A stretch of 64,000 nt of DNA from Gilliamella sp. Pas-s25 (GTDB lineage Bacteria > Pseudomonadota > Gammaproteobacteria > Enterobacterales > Orbaceae). This document shows, in pieces, positions 11,299-21,844 of the stretch. Every line of letters starts with the position of its first letter. Position 1 is the first letter of the stretch. The stretch covers positions 66,918 to 130,917 of the forward strand of contig NZ_WTEV01000007.1 in NCBI RefSeq assembly GCF_009795885.1, given 5' to 3'. The notes under the pieces are model-generated. The model saw nothing but the letters and a program-made list of their open reading frames with translations. It was not told where the DNA came from and did no database searches. The position numbers and the translations under genes were made by a program.

Positions 11299-12405
11299 AT
11301 GATTTTCATTGATCAGTTCTATATCTATCCAATCAAATCGATGCAAGGCATACCGCTAACAGAGGCAAATATTGGCGATGGGGGCTTTGAACACGATCGT
11401 ATTTTGATGCTTAGTGAACCCGATGGTTCATTCATTACTGCAAGGCAATACCCTGAACTTTTGAAATTCAAAACATTCATAGTAAAAAATGAAGTATACG
11501 TTTCGCTATCTTCGACAAAAATGATAAAATTCAAACTTGATGAGTTTTCATTAAGTAATGAGCCGACCGAAGTTTGGGGAAATCATTTCACCTCGCAAAT
11601 TGCTCCCATACGAGTAAATCAATTTTTCAGCCAAATTCTACACAAAGACGTGCAATTACGATGGGTTGGGCAACAATTAACTCGTCGAACAAAACGCTAC
11701 CCAGAAGTACCTGTTAGTTTTGCTGATGGTTATCCTTATTTGTTATTAAACAAAGCTTCATTTAATTATTTACAACATCAATGCCCTGAACAACTCGATA
11801 TTAGGCAATTTCGAGGTAATATTATTATTCAAGGAGCACTCCCTTTTGCTGAAGATGGTTGGAAGACAATCAAAATTGGCGAGGTGATTTTTGATATCGT
11901 TAAACCTTGTACTCGCTGTGTACTAACAACAATTGATGTCAATTCAGTAAAACCATTAGCCAATAATGAACCGCTTAATACATTACGATATTTTAGAGCT
12001 GATGAACAAGGTCAAATTGATTTCGGTATGAATATGATTGCCCGAAATCGTGGCACCATTTCGATTCACGATAAAATAGAGATATTAGAAAGGCAAGTAG
12101 CCAAAAACTATATAAAAACCTTTCCCGCAGAAATAAAAAGTAAAACACAACTTTGCACAATTACTTTTGAAGGTAAAACTATTAAAGGTAATAATAAACA
12201 AACCATTTTAGAGCAGTTAGAACAACATAAACTAGCATTACCATATTCCTGTCGTTCAGGTGTTTGTGGGCGTTGCTTAGTTGTTTTGAAAAAGGGAGAA
12301 ATAAATGCATTAACTCAGTCAGCTGTAAAACGTAATAATCGAATTTTAGCCTGTAGCTGCATTCCTAAAGGAGATATTACTATCGAATCATCCAAAAAAG
12401 GATGA
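11299..12405 (+). CDS. ycbX: MOSC-domain protein with C-terminal 2Fe-2S ferredoxin, YcbX
   Basis: YcbX is a molybdenum-cofactor enzyme that reduces N-hydroxylated base analogues. The MOSC N-terminal beta barrel (FYIYPIKSMQGI) and MOSC core (RQFRGNIIIQG, then KPCTRCVLTTID, carrying the likely Moco cysteine) are followed by a ferredoxin domain with the cluster pattern SCRSGVCGRC and a final ACSC. Length 368 is the same as E. coli YcbX (369). It is convergent with zapC, its neighbour in enterics too (ycbW/ycbX). Confidence 0.93.
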   Translation: MIFIDQFYIYPIKSMQGIPLTEANIGDGGFEHDRILMLSEPDGSFITARQYPELLKFKTFIVKNEVYVSLSSTKMIKFKLDEFSLSNEPTEVWGNHFTSQIAPIRVNQFFSQILHKDVQLRWVGQQLTRRTKRYPEVPVSFADGYPYLLLNKASFNYLQHQCPEQLDIRQFRGNIIIQGALPFAEDGWKTIKIGEVIFDIVKPCTRCVLTTIDVNSVKPLANNEPLNTLRYFRADEQGQIDFGMNMIARNRGTISIHDKIEILERQVAKNYIKTFPAEIKSKTQLCTITFEGKTIKGNNKQTILEQLEQHKLALPYSCRSGVCGRCLVVLKKGEINALTQSAVKRNNRILACSCIPKGDITIESSKKG

Positions 12406-12447
12406 AACTGATATGACAACTATGCTACTTATTTCGATTTTTTGCTA

Positions 12448-13020
12448 TTAAGAAATAGCTTCTAATTCACAATGTTCTACCAATCCCATCTGCTCAGATA
12501 AAGATTGCGACATAGGCTTTAATCTGTCATTCATGACTTTAATAGCTTCAGAAAAACTGAACGTCTTGTTCATAGCAACAAAAGAGGGTTGCGCAATAAT
12601 ACAAAGCGAAGCATTTTCACCCGCCTCGACAATCATCAAACAAACCTTTTGTCCACCTTCTTGTAAACTCACCTCGACAACATCGGCAACTTTTGGAACG
12701 TATAACATTGGCTGTTGAGAAAAGTACCAGCTTTTAGGCATTTGAGGTTTTAAAAAATTAGCCGCAACAATAGCATTAATGGATAATTCAATTTTTTGTG
12801 CATCCGTCAAATTAAGCGACTGGCAACTATCATGAAATTGATAATAAGATGTTGCATCGCTAACAGAAAATGAAAATTCACAAAAAACATCAGGAATTAG
12901 CATTTTACTTGGATAACAAGAACGGAATAACATTTCAGATGAAACTTCAAGCATTAGGCTATCGTATTCGCTGTCAAAATACCAACGCCAACAATCAGTC
13001 GGCCGAAAAGCCATTTTCAT
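12448..13020 (-). CDS. zapC: Cell division protein ZapC
   Basis: Cytosolic FtsZ-ring-associated protein that promotes lateral bundling of FtsZ. It matches E. coli ZapC (YcbW) along its length: WRWYFDSEYD, MLFRSCYPSKMLIPD, NAIVAANFLKPQMPKSW, VEAGENASLCIIAQP and IKVMNDRLKP. The ATG at 13020 is chosen because GAGGA lies 10 bp upstream and the N-terminus then aligns with E. coli; the longer frame would need a TTG at 13059. The protein has 190 residues against 180, with a slightly longer C-terminal tail. It is convergent with ycbX, with no clear terminator in the 42 bp between them. Confidence 0.92.
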   Translation of the reverse strand: MKMAFRPTDCWRWYFDSEYDSLMLEVSSEMLFRSCYPSKMLIPDVFCEFSFSVSDATSYYQFHDSCQSLNLTDAQKIELSINAIVAANFLKPQMPKSWYFSQQPMLYVPKVADVVEVSLQEGGQKVCLMIVEAGENASLCIIAQPSFVAMNKTFSFSEAIKVMNDRLKPMSQSLSEQMGLVEHCELEAIS

Positions 13021-13225
13021 TGATGTATCATCCTCGTTAATTGAACTAAATTTGGCCAAAAAGATAACATAAATTAGATAAAAAATAAATAAAAATTTAA
13101 AATAAAAATTATTTAATTATATAATTTTTAAAAATTTTAAATTATAACTGAAAGGATCCGAAAAATATAAGTTAGATCTAATTTTGATCCTTTTCGATCG
13201 CTTTTTTATAGCAAACTCTACACAT

Positions 13226-13250
13226 AAAAAAAGGTGCTTTTCAGCACCCT
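13226..13250 (-). terminator. Terminator of ilvC
   Basis: Inverted repeat GGTGCT-TTTC-AGCACC (13233-13248). On the minus strand it is followed by a run of T (A-run 13226-13232). It sits 24 bp past the ilvC stop. Confidence 0.85.
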
Positions 13251-13273
13251 GCCATTTAGTCATAAATTATGGT

Positions 13274-14752
13274 TTAGCTTGCAACATTAATACGTTTCAT
13301 ATCAGTCATATAGCTACGGAGTTTGCGTCCAATTTTTTCTATTGGATGATTACGAATTTCTTCGTTTACATCGCGTAATTGAGCATTATCAATGCTACCT
13401 TCAGGAATTGCTTTACCAAGATCACCCGGTTGTAACATTGGCATAAATTTTTCTTTTAATAGCGGTACAGCGGCATTAGCAAATAGATAGTTACCATACT
13501 CAGCTGTGTCAGAAATCACCACATTCATTTCATATAGACGTTTACGCGCAATAGTATTAGCAATGAGTGGTAATTCATGTAACGATTCATAATAAGCTGA
13601 TTCAGGTAAAATGCCTGACTCAAGCATCGTTTCGAATGCAAGTTCAACACCAGCTTTAACCATTGCAACCATAACGACACCTTGATCAAAGTAAGCTTGT
13701 TCATCAATTTTACCTTGATATTCAGCTGCTTTTTCAAATGCGGTTTCGCCAGTTTCTTTACGCCATTTAAGTAGGTTAACATCATCATTTGCCCAGTCTT
13801 TCATCATGGTTGATGAAAATTCACCAGATATAATATCATCCATATGTTTGCGATAAAGATCAGTCATGATCACTTTTAATTCTTTTGCTAAAGCGTTTGC
13901 CCTTAATTTAGCCGGATTTGATAAACGATCCATCATTAAGGTAATTCCACCTTGTTTTAACGCTTCAGTGATTGTTTCCCAACCAAATTGAAGCAATTTA
14001 CATGCATAAGCAGGATCGACACCATCTGCAACCAATTTATCAAAACAAAGTAACGATCCAGTTTGTAACATACCACAAAGTATTGTTTGTTCACCCATTA
14101 AGTCTGATTTAACTTCGGCAACAAATGATGATTGTAAAACACCTGCACGATGTCCACCGGTTGCTGCGGCCCATGCTTTAGCGATTGCTAAACCCTCACC
14201 TTTCGGATCGTTTTCTGGATGAACGGCGATCAGGGTCGGTACACCAAAGCCACGTTTATACTCTTCACGCACTTCAGTCCCTGGGCATTTTGGTGCTACC
14301 ATAACAACGGTAATATCAGAACGGATCTTTTCGCCTACTTCAACAATATTAAAACCATGTGAATAGCCAAGTGCTGCGCCTTGTTTCATTAGTGGTTGGA
14401 TTGCTTGCACCACAGCAGAATGTTGCTTGTCAGGCGTTAAGTTAATAACAAGATCAGCAGTTGGAATTAATTCTTCATAACTTCCTACTTTAAAACCATT
14501 TTCAGTTGCCTTTTTCCATGATGCTCGTTTTTCAGCAATCGCTTCTTTACGTAATGCATAAGATATATCTAAACCTGAATCACGCATATTAAGACCTTGA
14601 TTAAGACCTTGTGCACCGCAACCAACAATAACAATTTTTTTACCTTTTAAAAAATTAGCTTCTGTTGCAAATTCATCACGAGCCATAAAACGGCATTGAC
14701 CTAATTGTTCTAATTTTTCGCGTAAATTGAGTGTATTAAAATAGTTTGACAT
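13274..14752 (-). CDS. ilvC: Ketol-acid reductoisomerase, class II (long form)
   Basis: NADPH-dependent isomerisation and reduction of acetolactate or acetohydroxybutyrate, second step of valine/isoleucine synthesis. The Rossmann nucleotide site is [17 protein letters not shown] near residue 45. Metal-binding and knotted C-terminal domains follow, including [13 protein letters not shown] and the duplicated helical half of the long enterobacterial form (492 aa). Start chosen at 14752 ([14 protein letters not shown]) because it aligns with E. coli IlvC and has GGAG 6 bp upstream; the frame extends four residues further to 14764. It lies 33 kb away from ilvGMEDA, which lacks this step. No ilvY neighbour is present, but a LysR-type palindrome lies upstream. 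Confidence 0.96.
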   Translation of the reverse strand: MSNYFNTLNLREKLEQLGQCRFMARDEFATEANFLKGKKIVIVGCGAQGLNQGLNMRDSGLDISYALRKEAIAEKRASWKKATENGFKVGSYEELIPTADLVINLTPDKQHSAVVQAIQPLMKQGAALGYSHGFNIVEVGEKIRSDITVVMVAPKCPGTEVREEYKRGFGVPTLIAVHPENDPKGEGLAIAKAWAAATGGHRAGVLQSSFVAEVKSDLMGEQTILCGMLQTGSLLCFDKLVADGVDPAYACKLLQFGWETITEALKQGGITLMMDRLSNPAKLRANALAKELKVIMTDLYRKHMDDIISGEFSSTMMKDWANDDVNLLKWRKETGETAFEKAAEYQGKIDEQAYFDQGVVMVAMVKAGVELAFETMLESGILPESAYYESLHELPLIANTIARKRLYEMNVVISDTAEYGNYLFANAAVPLLKEKFMPMLQPGDLGKAIPEGSIDNAQLRDVNEEIRNHPIEKIGRKLRSYMTDMKRINVAS

Positions 14753-14814
14753 TATTCTCTCCAAGCGTTGGGTTATTCATAATCGACTATCAATCACTAT
14801 ATAGTACTTTTTAT

Positions 14815-14862
14815 ATTGCGAAAATTGATATATTTAAAATACAATATTGCATAAATTGCAAT
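14815..14862 (-). promoter_or_regulatory. Putative IlvY-type operators upstream of ilvC
   Basis: A perfect inverted repeat ATTGCA-TAAAT-TGCAAT lies at 14846-14862. A degenerate copy, ATTGCG-AAAAT-TGATAT, lies 31 bp nearer ilvC at 14815-14831. Two in-phase dyads spaced about three helical turns apart upstream of ilvC recall the tandem operators of the LysR-type activator IlvY. Assignment to IlvY is inference; no ilvY gene is in the window. Confidence 0.4.
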
Positions 14863-14925
14863 AAACTTGCTAAGTTAAATACTTTCTTTTAATCTAAGCC
14901 ACCCCCAATTTATCAATCAATCAAT

Positions 14926-15162
14926 ATGGATGCTCGATATAAACAAGCTAATAAAGAAGCTAAACTTTCGTTATTGTTAACTTTTATTTATCTTCTTGGA
15001 TGGATTGTTTGTGCTTACTGCGTTAGCGATAATATAGGATGTTTAGGTCTTCCATTGTGGTTTGAACTATCTTGCATCATGGTACCTTTTGGTTTTGTAT
15101 TACTTTGCTGGGTGGTTGTAAAATTTCAATTCAAAAACATTTCATTAGAACAAATTAAGTGA
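14926..15162 (+). CDS. yhdT: YhdT family small membrane protein
   Basis: Small inner-membrane protein of unknown function (DUF997). Two hydrophobic segments are visible (SLLLTFIYLLGWIVCAY and CIMVPFGFVLLCWVVVKF). It aligns with E. coli YhdT: MDARYKQANKEA, WFELSCI, and VKFQFKNISLE at the C-terminus. Its stop is 7 bp before panF, the partner it has across gammaproteobacteria, where it is thought to accompany the pantothenate symporter. Confidence 0.9.
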   Translation: MDARYKQANKEAKLSLLLTFIYLLGWIVCAYCVSDNIGCLGLPLWFELSCIMVPFGFVLLCWVVVKFQFKNISLEQIK

Positions 15163-15169
15163 TAAAACA

Positions 15170-16621
15170 ATGCATTTGGATATTATTGTACCGCTTGTCA
15201 TCTACCTTATTTTCGTGTTTGCTTTATCAATATATGCTTATATGAAACGCAAAAAGGTGAATCAATTTACTGATTACTTTATCGGCAATAGAACCATGGG
15301 TGGATTTTTACTTGCCATGACATTAGCTGCAACTTATATTAGTGCCAGCTCTTTCATTGGTGGCCCTGGTGCAGCCTATAAATTTGGTCTTGGTTGGGTG
15401 TTATTGTCGATGATCCAAGTCCCAACGGTACTACTTTCACTTGGTATTTTAGGCAAAAAATTCGCCATTTTAGCACGTAAATATAATGCAATAACCTTAA
15501 GTGATATGCTTTATGCACACTATAAAAGTAAAGCCATAGTTTGGCTTGCTAGTATTGCATTAGTTGTTGCTTTTATTGGCGCTATGACAGTACAATTTGT
15601 TGGTGGTGCACGATTATTGGAATCGTCGGTTGGCATTTCTTACGATATCGGATTATTAATTTTTGGTATTGGTACCGTTATTTATACCGCTTTTGGTGGC
15701 TTTAGAGCGAGTATTTTAAATGATGCCTTCCAAGGTCTAGTAATGATAATTGGTGCTATCTTGCTATTAACAGCGATTATCTATGCTGGTGGGGGTATAA
15801 CAGCAATTATTCATCGTTTAAATGAAATCGATCCTGCACTACTCACACCACAAGGCCCTAGCAATTTTATGGACTTTCCTTTTATGGCATCATTTTGGGT
15901 TTTAGTCTGCTTTGCCGTAGTTGGTTTACCTCATACAGCGGTTCGTTGCATGGCGTACAAAGATAGTAAAGCCGTACATCAAGGCATTATCATTGGTACG
16001 ATTGTTGTCACAGTCATTATGTTGACCATGCACCTATCTGGTGCGCTTGGTAGAGCGATTATTAGTGATTTAACAGTTCCAGATCAAATCGTTCCTACCC
16101 TAATAATTAACATCATGCCACCATTAGCGGCTGGTATCTTTTTAGCTGCTCCGCTTGCCGCAATTATGTCAACAATTAATGCCCAGTTACTACAAGTTTC
16201 ATCAGTGATTATTAAAGACCTATTTTTAAGCATGAAGCATAACAAAAGCTATAGTGATAAAATGTTAACGCGCATATCTGTTATCATCACCTTTATTTTT
16301 GGTGGATTACTTATTTTAGCAGCTTGGAACCCACCCGATATGATTATATGGCTAAATTTACTTGCATTTGGTGGGCTTGAAGCGGTATTTTTATGGCCAT
16401 TAGTGCTTGGACTTTATTGGAAAAAAGCCAATTCAACAGGTGCGTTATGTTCTATGTTTGCCGGCGCAATAAGCTATATTTTATTGGCGGCTTATAATAT
16501 AAAGCTTTATGCTTTTCATCCGATTATCCCATCCTTAATTATTGGATTGGTGGTGTTTATCATTGCCAATATGTTTGGTAGCGCAGGAAAAAATTATGCC
16601 TTGGATTCAACTCAGAATTAA
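15170..16621 (+). CDS. panF: Sodium/pantothenate symporter PanF
   Basis: Sodium-coupled uptake of pantothenate, the coenzyme A precursor, across the inner membrane. It is a sodium:solute symporter (SSS) protein with 12-13 predicted hydrophobic helices and the family blocks [36 protein letters not shown] and [18 protein letters not shown]. The 483 residues equal E. coli PanF. Gene order yhdT-panF-prmA-dusB-fis is as in E. coli, although accBC is missing upstream. Its 3' end overlaps the prmA start by 26 bp. Confidence 0.95.
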   Translation: MHLDIIVPLVIYLIFVFALSIYAYMKRKKVNQFTDYFIGNRTMGGFLLAMTLAATYISASSFIGGPGAAYKFGLGWVLLSMIQVPTVLLSLGILGKKFAILARKYNAITLSDMLYAHYKSKAIVWLASIALVVAFIGAMTVQFVGGARLLESSVGISYDIGLLIFGIGTVIYTAFGGFRASILNDAFQGLVMIIGAILLLTAIIYAGGGITAIIHRLNEIDPALLTPQGPSNFMDFPFMASFWVLVCFAVVGLPHTAVRCMAYKDSKAVHQGIIIGTIVVTVIMLTMHLSGALGRAIISDLTVPDQIVPTLIINIMPPLAAGIFLAAPLAAIMSTINAQLLQVSSVIIKDLFLSMKHNKSYSDKMLTRISVIITFIFGGLLILAAWNPPDMIIWLNLLAFGGLEAVFLWPLVLGLYWKKANSTGALCSMFAGAISYILLAAYNIKLYAFHPIIPSLIIGLVVFIIANMFGSAGKNYALDSTQN

Positions 16622-17462
16622 TACAACTAACGATCATGCCGAAAAAATTAGCGAACAATTAGAAGAGTCAGGAGCTGCATCAGTCACGTTTCAAGACACT
16701 TATGATAATCCTGTTTTTGAACCATTACCAGGCGAAACAAAACTTTGGGGTAATACCGATGTCATTGGCCTATATGATGCTCAAACGGATATCAATGAAT
16801 TAAAAGCTATACTAAATCTTGCTCAATATTCTTATAAGATTGAACAACTAGAAGATAAAGACTGGGAACGTGAATGGATGGATAACTTTCATCCTATGCA
16901 ATTTGGTAAGCGACTTTGGATTTGCCCAAGTTGGCGCGATGTACCGGATGCAAATGCAGTCAATGTTATGTTAGATCCTGGTTTAGCTTTTGGCACAGGC
17001 ACTCATCCTACAACTGCATTATGTTTAACTTGGCTGGATAGTTTAGATCTGAAAGATAAACTAGTAATTGATTACGGTTGTGGGTCTGGTATTTTGGCAA
17101 TTGCAGCACTTAAATTAGGCGCAAAGCGAGTAATTGGTATCGATATTGATCCTCAAGCCATTCAAGCTAGCCGTGACAATGCGCAGCGTAATGATGTCAG
17201 CGAAAAGTTAGAACTTTATTTATCAAAAGATGTCCCTGATAATTTACAAGCTGATATTCTTGTTGCCAATATTTTAGCCGGTCCATTAAAAGAACTTGAA
17301 CCACATATAAGCAAATTAGTAAAACCTCAAGGTAAGCTAGGCTTATCGGGTATTTTAGCAACTCAATCACCAAGTGTTTGCATGGCTTATAAACCTCATT
17401 TTACATTAGATCCTGTTATTGAACAGGAAGAGTGGTGTCGCATTACTGGTAAAAAAATTTAA
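16596..17462 (+). CDS. prmA: Ribosomal protein L11 methyltransferase
   Basis: SAM-dependent trimethylation of ribosomal protein L11 (uL11). Start chosen at 16596 ([11 protein letters not shown]), which gives the standard 288-residue protein; the frame extends upstream inside panF but those 18 codons are not PrmA-like. An AGGA site lies within the end of panF, and the genes overlap by 26 bp, implying translational coupling. Motifs: N-terminal substrate-recognition domain, linker, then [19 protein letters not shown] motif [29 protein letters not shown] and motif [12 protein letters not shown]. Confidence 0.96.
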   Translation: MPWIQLRINTTNDHAEKISEQLEESGAASVTFQDTYDNPVFEPLPGETKLWGNTDVIGLYDAQTDINELKAILNLAQYSYKIEQLEDKDWEREWMDNFHPMQFGKRLWICPSWRDVPDANAVNVMLDPGLAFGTGTHPTTALCLTWLDSLDLKDKLVIDYGCGSGILAIAALKLGAKRVIGIDIDPQAIQASRDNAQRNDVSEKLELYLSKDVPDNLQADILVANILAGPLKELEPHISKLVKPQGKLGLSGILATQSPSVCMAYKPHFTLDPVIEQEEWCRITGKKI

Positions 17463-17498
17463 AAAAATAACGTTACCCCCTTTTAAGTTAGAGAAAAA

Positions 17499-18506
17499 AT
17501 GCGTAATATAGCCGGCCTTAATTTGCTTAACATTGGTGAAATTAAATTAAAAAATAATTTAATTGCTGCGCCAATGGCTGGAATCAGCGATAAACCATTT
17601 CGTAATTTGTGCTATCAGTTTGGTGCTGGTATGACAGTTTCAGAAATGTTTTTAGCAAATTCGGATGTTTGGCATACCGATAAATCAGCTCTGCGGATGG
17701 TTGCAAGCGAGGATATTGGTGTTCGTGCAGTACAAATTGTTGGTTCTGATCCCGACGAAATGGCTAGAGCTGCAGAATTTAACGTCAAACATGGCGCTCA
17801 ATTGATTGATATCAATATGGGTTGCCCAGCTAAAAAGGTCAATAAAAAGTTGGCAGGATCTGCTTTAATGCAGTATCCAGAACTTATTAAAAAAATTTTG
17901 CAGAAAGTTGTCGGTGCAGTTGATGTTCCGGTAACATTAAAAACGCGGACTGGATGGAATAAAGATCATAGAAATTGCATAGAAATCGCACAAATTGCAC
18001 AGGACTGTGGCATAAAGGCAATTACTATTCATGGAAGAACACGTGCTTGCTTATTCAATGGTGTGGCGGAATATGATTCTATTAAGGCAGTGAAAGAAAA
18101 AGTTACAATTCCTGTAATTGCCAATGGGGATATTTGTACACCTGAACAGGCAAAAGATGTTTTTCAATATACGCAAGCTGATGCTATAATGATCGGCCGA
18201 GCGGCACAGGGGCGACCTTGGATATTTGAAGAAATTGCATTCTATTTAACACATGGACAGTTACAGAAAAATAAAAGTATTGATGAAGTAGAACAAGTTG
18301 TATTGTCACATCTTGATGAACTTTATCAATTTTATGGAGAATACAAAGGATTAAGGATTGCCAGAAAGCATGTAAATTGGTATACCAAGAATTATGCTGA
18401 CAGCGATCAATTCAGGCGCTTATTTAGTGTACTTAGCAATACAAGTGAGCAAGTAAACACTCTAAAAGCATTTTTTAGTCAAATTAGAAACAACCCAAAG
18501 AGTTAA
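17499..18506 (+). CDS. dusB: tRNA-dihydrouridine synthase B
   Basis: FMN-dependent reduction of uridine to dihydrouridine in tRNA. A TIM barrel with the Dus signature is visible: [12 protein letters not shown], the catalytic-cysteine block [48 protein letters not shown] and [12 protein letters not shown]. It has 335 residues, about 14 longer at the N-terminus than E. coli DusB (321); the start at 17499 is the only ATG before the conserved region and has a weak AGAG site. It precedes fis by 7 bp, the conserved dusB-fis operon. Confidence 0.96.
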   Translation: MRNIAGLNLLNIGEIKLKNNLIAAPMAGISDKPFRNLCYQFGAGMTVSEMFLANSDVWHTDKSALRMVASEDIGVRAVQIVGSDPDEMARAAEFNVKHGAQLIDINMGCPAKKVNKKLAGSALMQYPELIKKILQKVVGAVDVPVTLKTRTGWNKDHRNCIEIAQIAQDCGIKAITIHGRTRACLFNGVAEYDSIKAVKEKVTIPVIANGDICTPEQAKDVFQYTQADAIMIGRAAQGRPWIFEEIAFYLTHGQLQKNKSIDEVEQVVLSHLDELYQFYGEYKGLRIARKHVNWYTKNYADSDQFRRLFSVLSNTSEQVNTLKAFFSQIRNNPKS

Positions 18507-18513
18507 GAATACT

Positions 18514-18810
18514 ATGTCAGAACAACGCGTTACAGCTGCAGCACTTAAATTTACAACTGTAAATTCTCAGGACCAAATAACACAAAAGCCATTACGAGAT
18601 TCCGTAAAGCAAGCTTTAAAAAACTATTTATCTCAATTAAATGGTGAAGATCCTACAGATCTTTATGAATTAGTGTTAGCTGAAGTTGAACATCCATTCC
18701 TTGATATGGTTATGCAATATACACGTGGCAATCAAACTCGAGCAGCAAATATGCTTGGTATCAACCGCGGTACACTTCGCAAAAAATTAAAACAATACGG
18801 AATGAGTTAA
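18514..18810 (+). CDS. fis: DNA-binding protein Fis
   Basis: Nucleoid-associated factor for inversion stimulation that bends DNA and regulates rRNA and metabolic genes. The 98 residues match E. coli Fis exactly in length and nearly in sequence: [26 protein letters not shown], the dimer core, and a C-terminal helix-turn-helix [25 protein letters not shown]. It is the last gene of yhdT-panF-prmA-dusB-fis, followed by a hairpin terminator. Confidence 0.98.
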   Translation: MSEQRVTAAALKFTTVNSQDQITQKPLRDSVKQALKNYLSQLNGEDPTDLYELVLAEVEHPFLDMVMQYTRGNQTRAANMLGINRGTLRKKLKQYGMS

Positions 18811-18838
18811 TCATCTATTATTTAACATACTTATAATA

Positions 18839-18873
18839 TAAAAAGGCACCTTAATATAAGGTGCTTTTTTTGT
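18839..18873 (+). terminator. Terminator between fis and rbsR, probably bidirectional
   Basis: AAAAGGCACCTTA and TAAGGTGCTTTTTT form a strong stem with a short ATA loop. T-runs lie on both strands, so it can serve fis (+) and rbsR (-). Confidence 0.85.
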
Positions 18874-18926
18874 ATTTTAGAAAACAATTACAAAATTCAT
18901 TCAATGATCTACTTTTATAATATTTA

Positions 18927-19919
18927 CTAAGCAGACAAACGTTTAATTAATGTAGGTGTTAAAGTTAATGTATGGAGTGAATCTGTAGGGTTATGAAATC
19001 GATTTAATAATGTTTCAACAGCCAATTGTCCTAATTCTTCTTTTGGTTGATGGATAGTAGTTAAAGGTGGTGTCATATATTGTGCAATTTCGATATCATC
19101 ATAACCAATAATTGCAATATCTTTTCCTGCTTCAAGGCCATTTTGATAAAGTGCTTGATAAGCACCAATAGCCATAGCATCATTAGAACAAAACACTGCC
19201 TGTGGGGGAATAGATAGTTTTAATAAATTTTGCATAGCAACAATTCCTGATGCAAATTGAAAGTCACCTTGTGCTTCATACTTTCTTAAAATTGCTAAAT
19301 TAGCATTTTGCATAGCCTGGCGATATCCTTGTAGGCGAGATCGCGCTTGAGTATTATTTAAAGGACCTGTGATGCAAGCTATCTGTTTGTAGTTTTGCTT
19401 AATCAGATATTGTGTAGCAATCATTGCACCAATAAAAGAGTTATCTTGAATGATATCACACATACCATCAAATGGTGTCCAATCCATCATTACGATAGGA
19501 AGCTTGGGATATCGAGCAAATATCTGCTTTGGAATTGAATAAGTTTCAGTGCACATAGCCAGTAAACCATCAACACGCTTTTGCAGTAAATGTTCAATAT
19601 TATCAAGCATACGCTGATGATCACCTTCGGTACTACATAAAATCAAATTATAACCAAGCTCATAACAACTACGTTCAACACCTTGCACTACTTCTGAGAA
19701 AAAAGGATTATTACTTGCTGTCACCAACATACCAATCGTATAAGTTTTATTGCTTTTCAAACTGCGAGCAATAGCTGAAGGGGTATAATTTAGCTGTTTG
19801 ATGACCAGCTCAACTTTTTCACGTTTAGCAGGGCTAACATAACGATCATTATTGATGACATGAGAAACAGTTGAAGTTGATACATTCGCAGATTTTGCGA
19901 CATCTTTTATTGTAACCAA
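18927..19919 (-). CDS. rbsR: Ribose operon repressor RbsR (LacI family)
   Basis: LacI-type repressor released by ribose. The N-terminal helix-turn-helix ([22 protein letters not shown]) and hinge ([13 protein letters not shown]) precede a periplasmic-binding-protein-like effector domain. It has the RbsR-specific block [10 protein letters not shown], then QDNS, and [28 protein letters not shown] near the end (approximate wording: [11 protein letters not shown] and [16 protein letters not shown]). The 330 residues match E. coli RbsR. It is the last gene of rbsDACBKR, 15 bp after rbsK. The palindrome upstream of rbsD is its likely target. Confidence 0.96.
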   Translation of the reverse strand: MVTIKDVAKSANVSTSTVSHVINNDRYVSPAKREKVELVIKQLNYTPSAIARSLKSNKTYTIGMLVTASNNPFFSEVVQGVERSCYELGYNLILCSTEGDHQRMLDNIEHLLQKRVDGLLAMCTETYSIPKQIFARYPKLPIVMMDWTPFDGMCDIIQDNSFIGAMIATQYLIKQNYKQIACITGPLNNTQARSRLQGYRQAMQNANLAILRKYEAQGDFQFASGIVAMQNLLKLSIPPQAVFCSNDAMAIGAYQALYQNGLEAGKDIAIIGYDDIEIAQYMTPPLTTIHQPKEELGQLAVETLLNRFHNPTDSLHTLTLTPTLIKRLSA

Positions 19920-19934
19920 GTTTTTATTACTCTC

Positions 19935-20864
19935 CTATAAACCTTGTAATTTAACGAAATCTTCCACTTCATTACGTGTTGGCACTGATGTCTGCGCTCC
20001 CGCTTTAGTCACCGACAGTGCCGCAGCAGCATGAGCATATCTAACAGCTTGGTTGAGTGCTTTTCCTTCTAATAAGGCTGTTACTAACATGCCATTAAAG
20101 GTATCACCAGCACCAATAGTATCAACAGCTTTAACATGAAATCCTGACACGATTTCACCCTTACCACAATAACTTACCCAAGCGCCTTTACTACCAAGTG
20201 TAATAATAACGGTGTTAATACCCTTATTATGTAAAAATGCTGATGCTTTTTGTGCATCTTGTTCTGTAACAATTTTTATACCTGTTAAATACTCAGCTTC
20301 TGTCTCGTTTGGTGTAATAATATCAATGTGTTTAAGTAAATCATCTGATAAATTTTGTGCGGGCGCTGGATTTAAAATTACTTTGGTATTATTTTGTTTA
20401 GCTAATTTTGCTACATGCTCTATAGTTTGTAATGGTGTTTCAAGTTGCATTAATACCGCATTTGCTTTTATTATATCATTTTCAAATTGACCTACATATT
20501 CAGGTGTAACGGCTGAATTTGCTCCTTCATGGATGGCAATTTGATTCTCTCCTTGTTTATTGACTAAAATCAATGCAACACCGGTATTTTTGCTTTCAAC
20601 TACAGCAACAGTATGGGTATCTATATGATCGCTTTCTAATTGTTGCTTAAATTTCTTACCAAAATCATCATTTCCCACCGCTGCAATAAACTGAACATTG
20701 GCACCTAAACGCCCAGCAGCAACAGCTTGATTAGCACCTTTACCTCCATATGAAATTTTATAGTTTGAACCTTTTAATGTTTCGCCTGGTTTAGGAAATT
20801 CATTTACATTTAAGATATGATCAATATTTACGCTACCAATCACAATTAATTTATTTAAATTCAT
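19935..20864 (-). CDS. rbsK: Ribokinase
   Basis: ATP-dependent phosphorylation of D-ribose at O5 to ribose-5-phosphate. PfkB-family signatures are both present: GGKGANQAVAAGRLGA near residue 41 and DTIGAGDTFNGML near 250, the latter with the catalytic Asp. At 309 residues it is the same length as E. coli RbsK. It lies between rbsB and rbsR; the nucleoside phosphorylase at the start of the window also yields ribose-1-phosphate, but that feeds a different route. Confidence 0.97.
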   Translation of the reverse strand: MNLNKLIVIGSVNIDHILNVNEFPKPGETLKGSNYKISYGGKGANQAVAAGRLGANVQFIAAVGNDDFGKKFKQQLESDHIDTHTVAVVESKNTGVALILVNKQGENQIAIHEGANSAVTPEYVGQFENDIIKANAVLMQLETPLQTIEHVAKLAKQNNTKVILNPAPAQNLSDDLLKHIDIITPNETEAEYLTGIKIVTEQDAQKASAFLHNKGINTVIITLGSKGAWVSYCGKGEIVSGFHVKAVDTIGAGDTFNGMLVTALLEGKALNQAVRYAHAAAALSVTKAGAQTSVPTRNEVEDFVKLQGL

Positions 20865-20891
20865 ATAACTACTCCATAATCACATAGCAAT

Positions 20892-20911
20892 AGGACGCGA
20901 GAATGCGTCCT
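20892..20911 (-). other. Hairpin in the rbsB-rbsK gap
   Basis: AGGACGC and GCGTCCT form a 7-bp perfect stem with a 6-nt loop, 9 bp past the rbsB stop. No T-run follows. Such hairpins often protect the mRNA of the abundant binding protein from 3' exonucleases and reduce expression of the following kinase gene. Confidence 0.45.
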
Positions 20912-20919
20912 AAAAGAGT

Positions 20920-21807
20920 TTATTTAGTGATAAGTTTTAATTCTACAGGGATTTTTGTATCAACTTTTTCACCTTTTATAATTTTATCTGCAATTTCAAT
21001 ACCCATTGAGCCTATTTTTTCTGGTTGTTGAGCCACCGTTGCTGCCATTTTTCCACGTTCAACAGATTTAATGCCATCCTCAGTACCATCAAAGCCAACC
21101 ACTAAAATATCATTTCGTCCAGCAGTTTGAATTGCACGCACAGCCCCTAATGCCATTTCATCATTCTCTGCAAATACCGCTTGCACTAAAGGATAAGCAG
21201 TTAATAAATTTTGCATAACATTCATACCTTTAGCACGATCAAAATCAGCTGGTTGTGCAGTTAAAATAGTAAATTGGTTATCTTTCATTGAGTTGATAAA
21301 ACCTTCACCACGTTCACGAGAAGCGGACGTACCAACTATACCTTGTAATTGAATTACTTTTGCACTAGCACCTAATTTTTGAAAAATAAAATCACCAGCC
21401 ATTTTACCTCCTGCAACATTATCCGATGCAATATGGCTAATAACCTCTCCCTTAACAGAAGCACGATCAAGTGTTATAACAGGAATGCCCGCTTTATTTG
21501 CAGCAAGTACTGCATTACCAACTGCCTCTGAATCGGTTGGATTGATAAGTATTACTTTAGTCCCTTTAACAATAGTATCTTCAACATTTGCAAGTTCCTT
21601 AGCGGGATTATTTTGTGAATCTAATATCACTAATTCATAACCAAGCTCCTTAGCTTTATTTGCTGCACCTTCTTTTAAATTAACAAAAAAAGGATTATTA
21701 AGGGTTGAAACAACTAAAGCTATATTTTCTTTTGCTAAAGCTTGAGAGGCAAAAGAAAAATTTAATGTAATGGCAACAATAGCTGTAAAAATTTTTCCGA
21801 ATTTCAT
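20920..21807 (-). CDS. rbsB: Ribose ABC transporter substrate-binding protein RbsB
   Basis: Periplasmic D-ribose receptor for RbsAC. Signal peptide: MKFGKIF, hydrophobic core, SQALA-KE cleavage near residue 25. The type I periplasmic-binding fold shows [49 protein letters not shown] and [10 protein letters not shown]. At 295 residues it matches E. coli RbsB (296). It is separated from rbsC by 37 bp. Confidence 0.97.
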   Translation of the reverse strand: MKFGKIFTAIVAITLNFSFASQALAKENIALVVSTLNNPFFVNLKEGAANKAKELGYELVILDSQNNPAKELANVEDTIVKGTKVILINPTDSEAVGNAVLAANKAGIPVITLDRASVKGEVISHIASDNVAGGKMAGDFIFQKLGASAKVIQLQGIVGTSASRERGEGFINSMKDNQFTILTAQPADFDRAKGMNVMQNLLTAYPLVQAVFAENDEMALGAVRAIQTAGRNDILVVGFDGTEDGIKSVERGKMAATVAQQPEKIGSMGIEIADKIIKGEKVDTKIPVELKLITK

Positions 21808-21844
21808 AACTTTCTCCTAAAATAAGACACCTAGTTTAAAGCAA

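Noticed and set aside
13021..13059. Longer zapC starting at TTG
   Set aside because: The ATG at 13020 has a good GAGGA site and matches the known N-terminus; the extension resembles nothing in ZapC.
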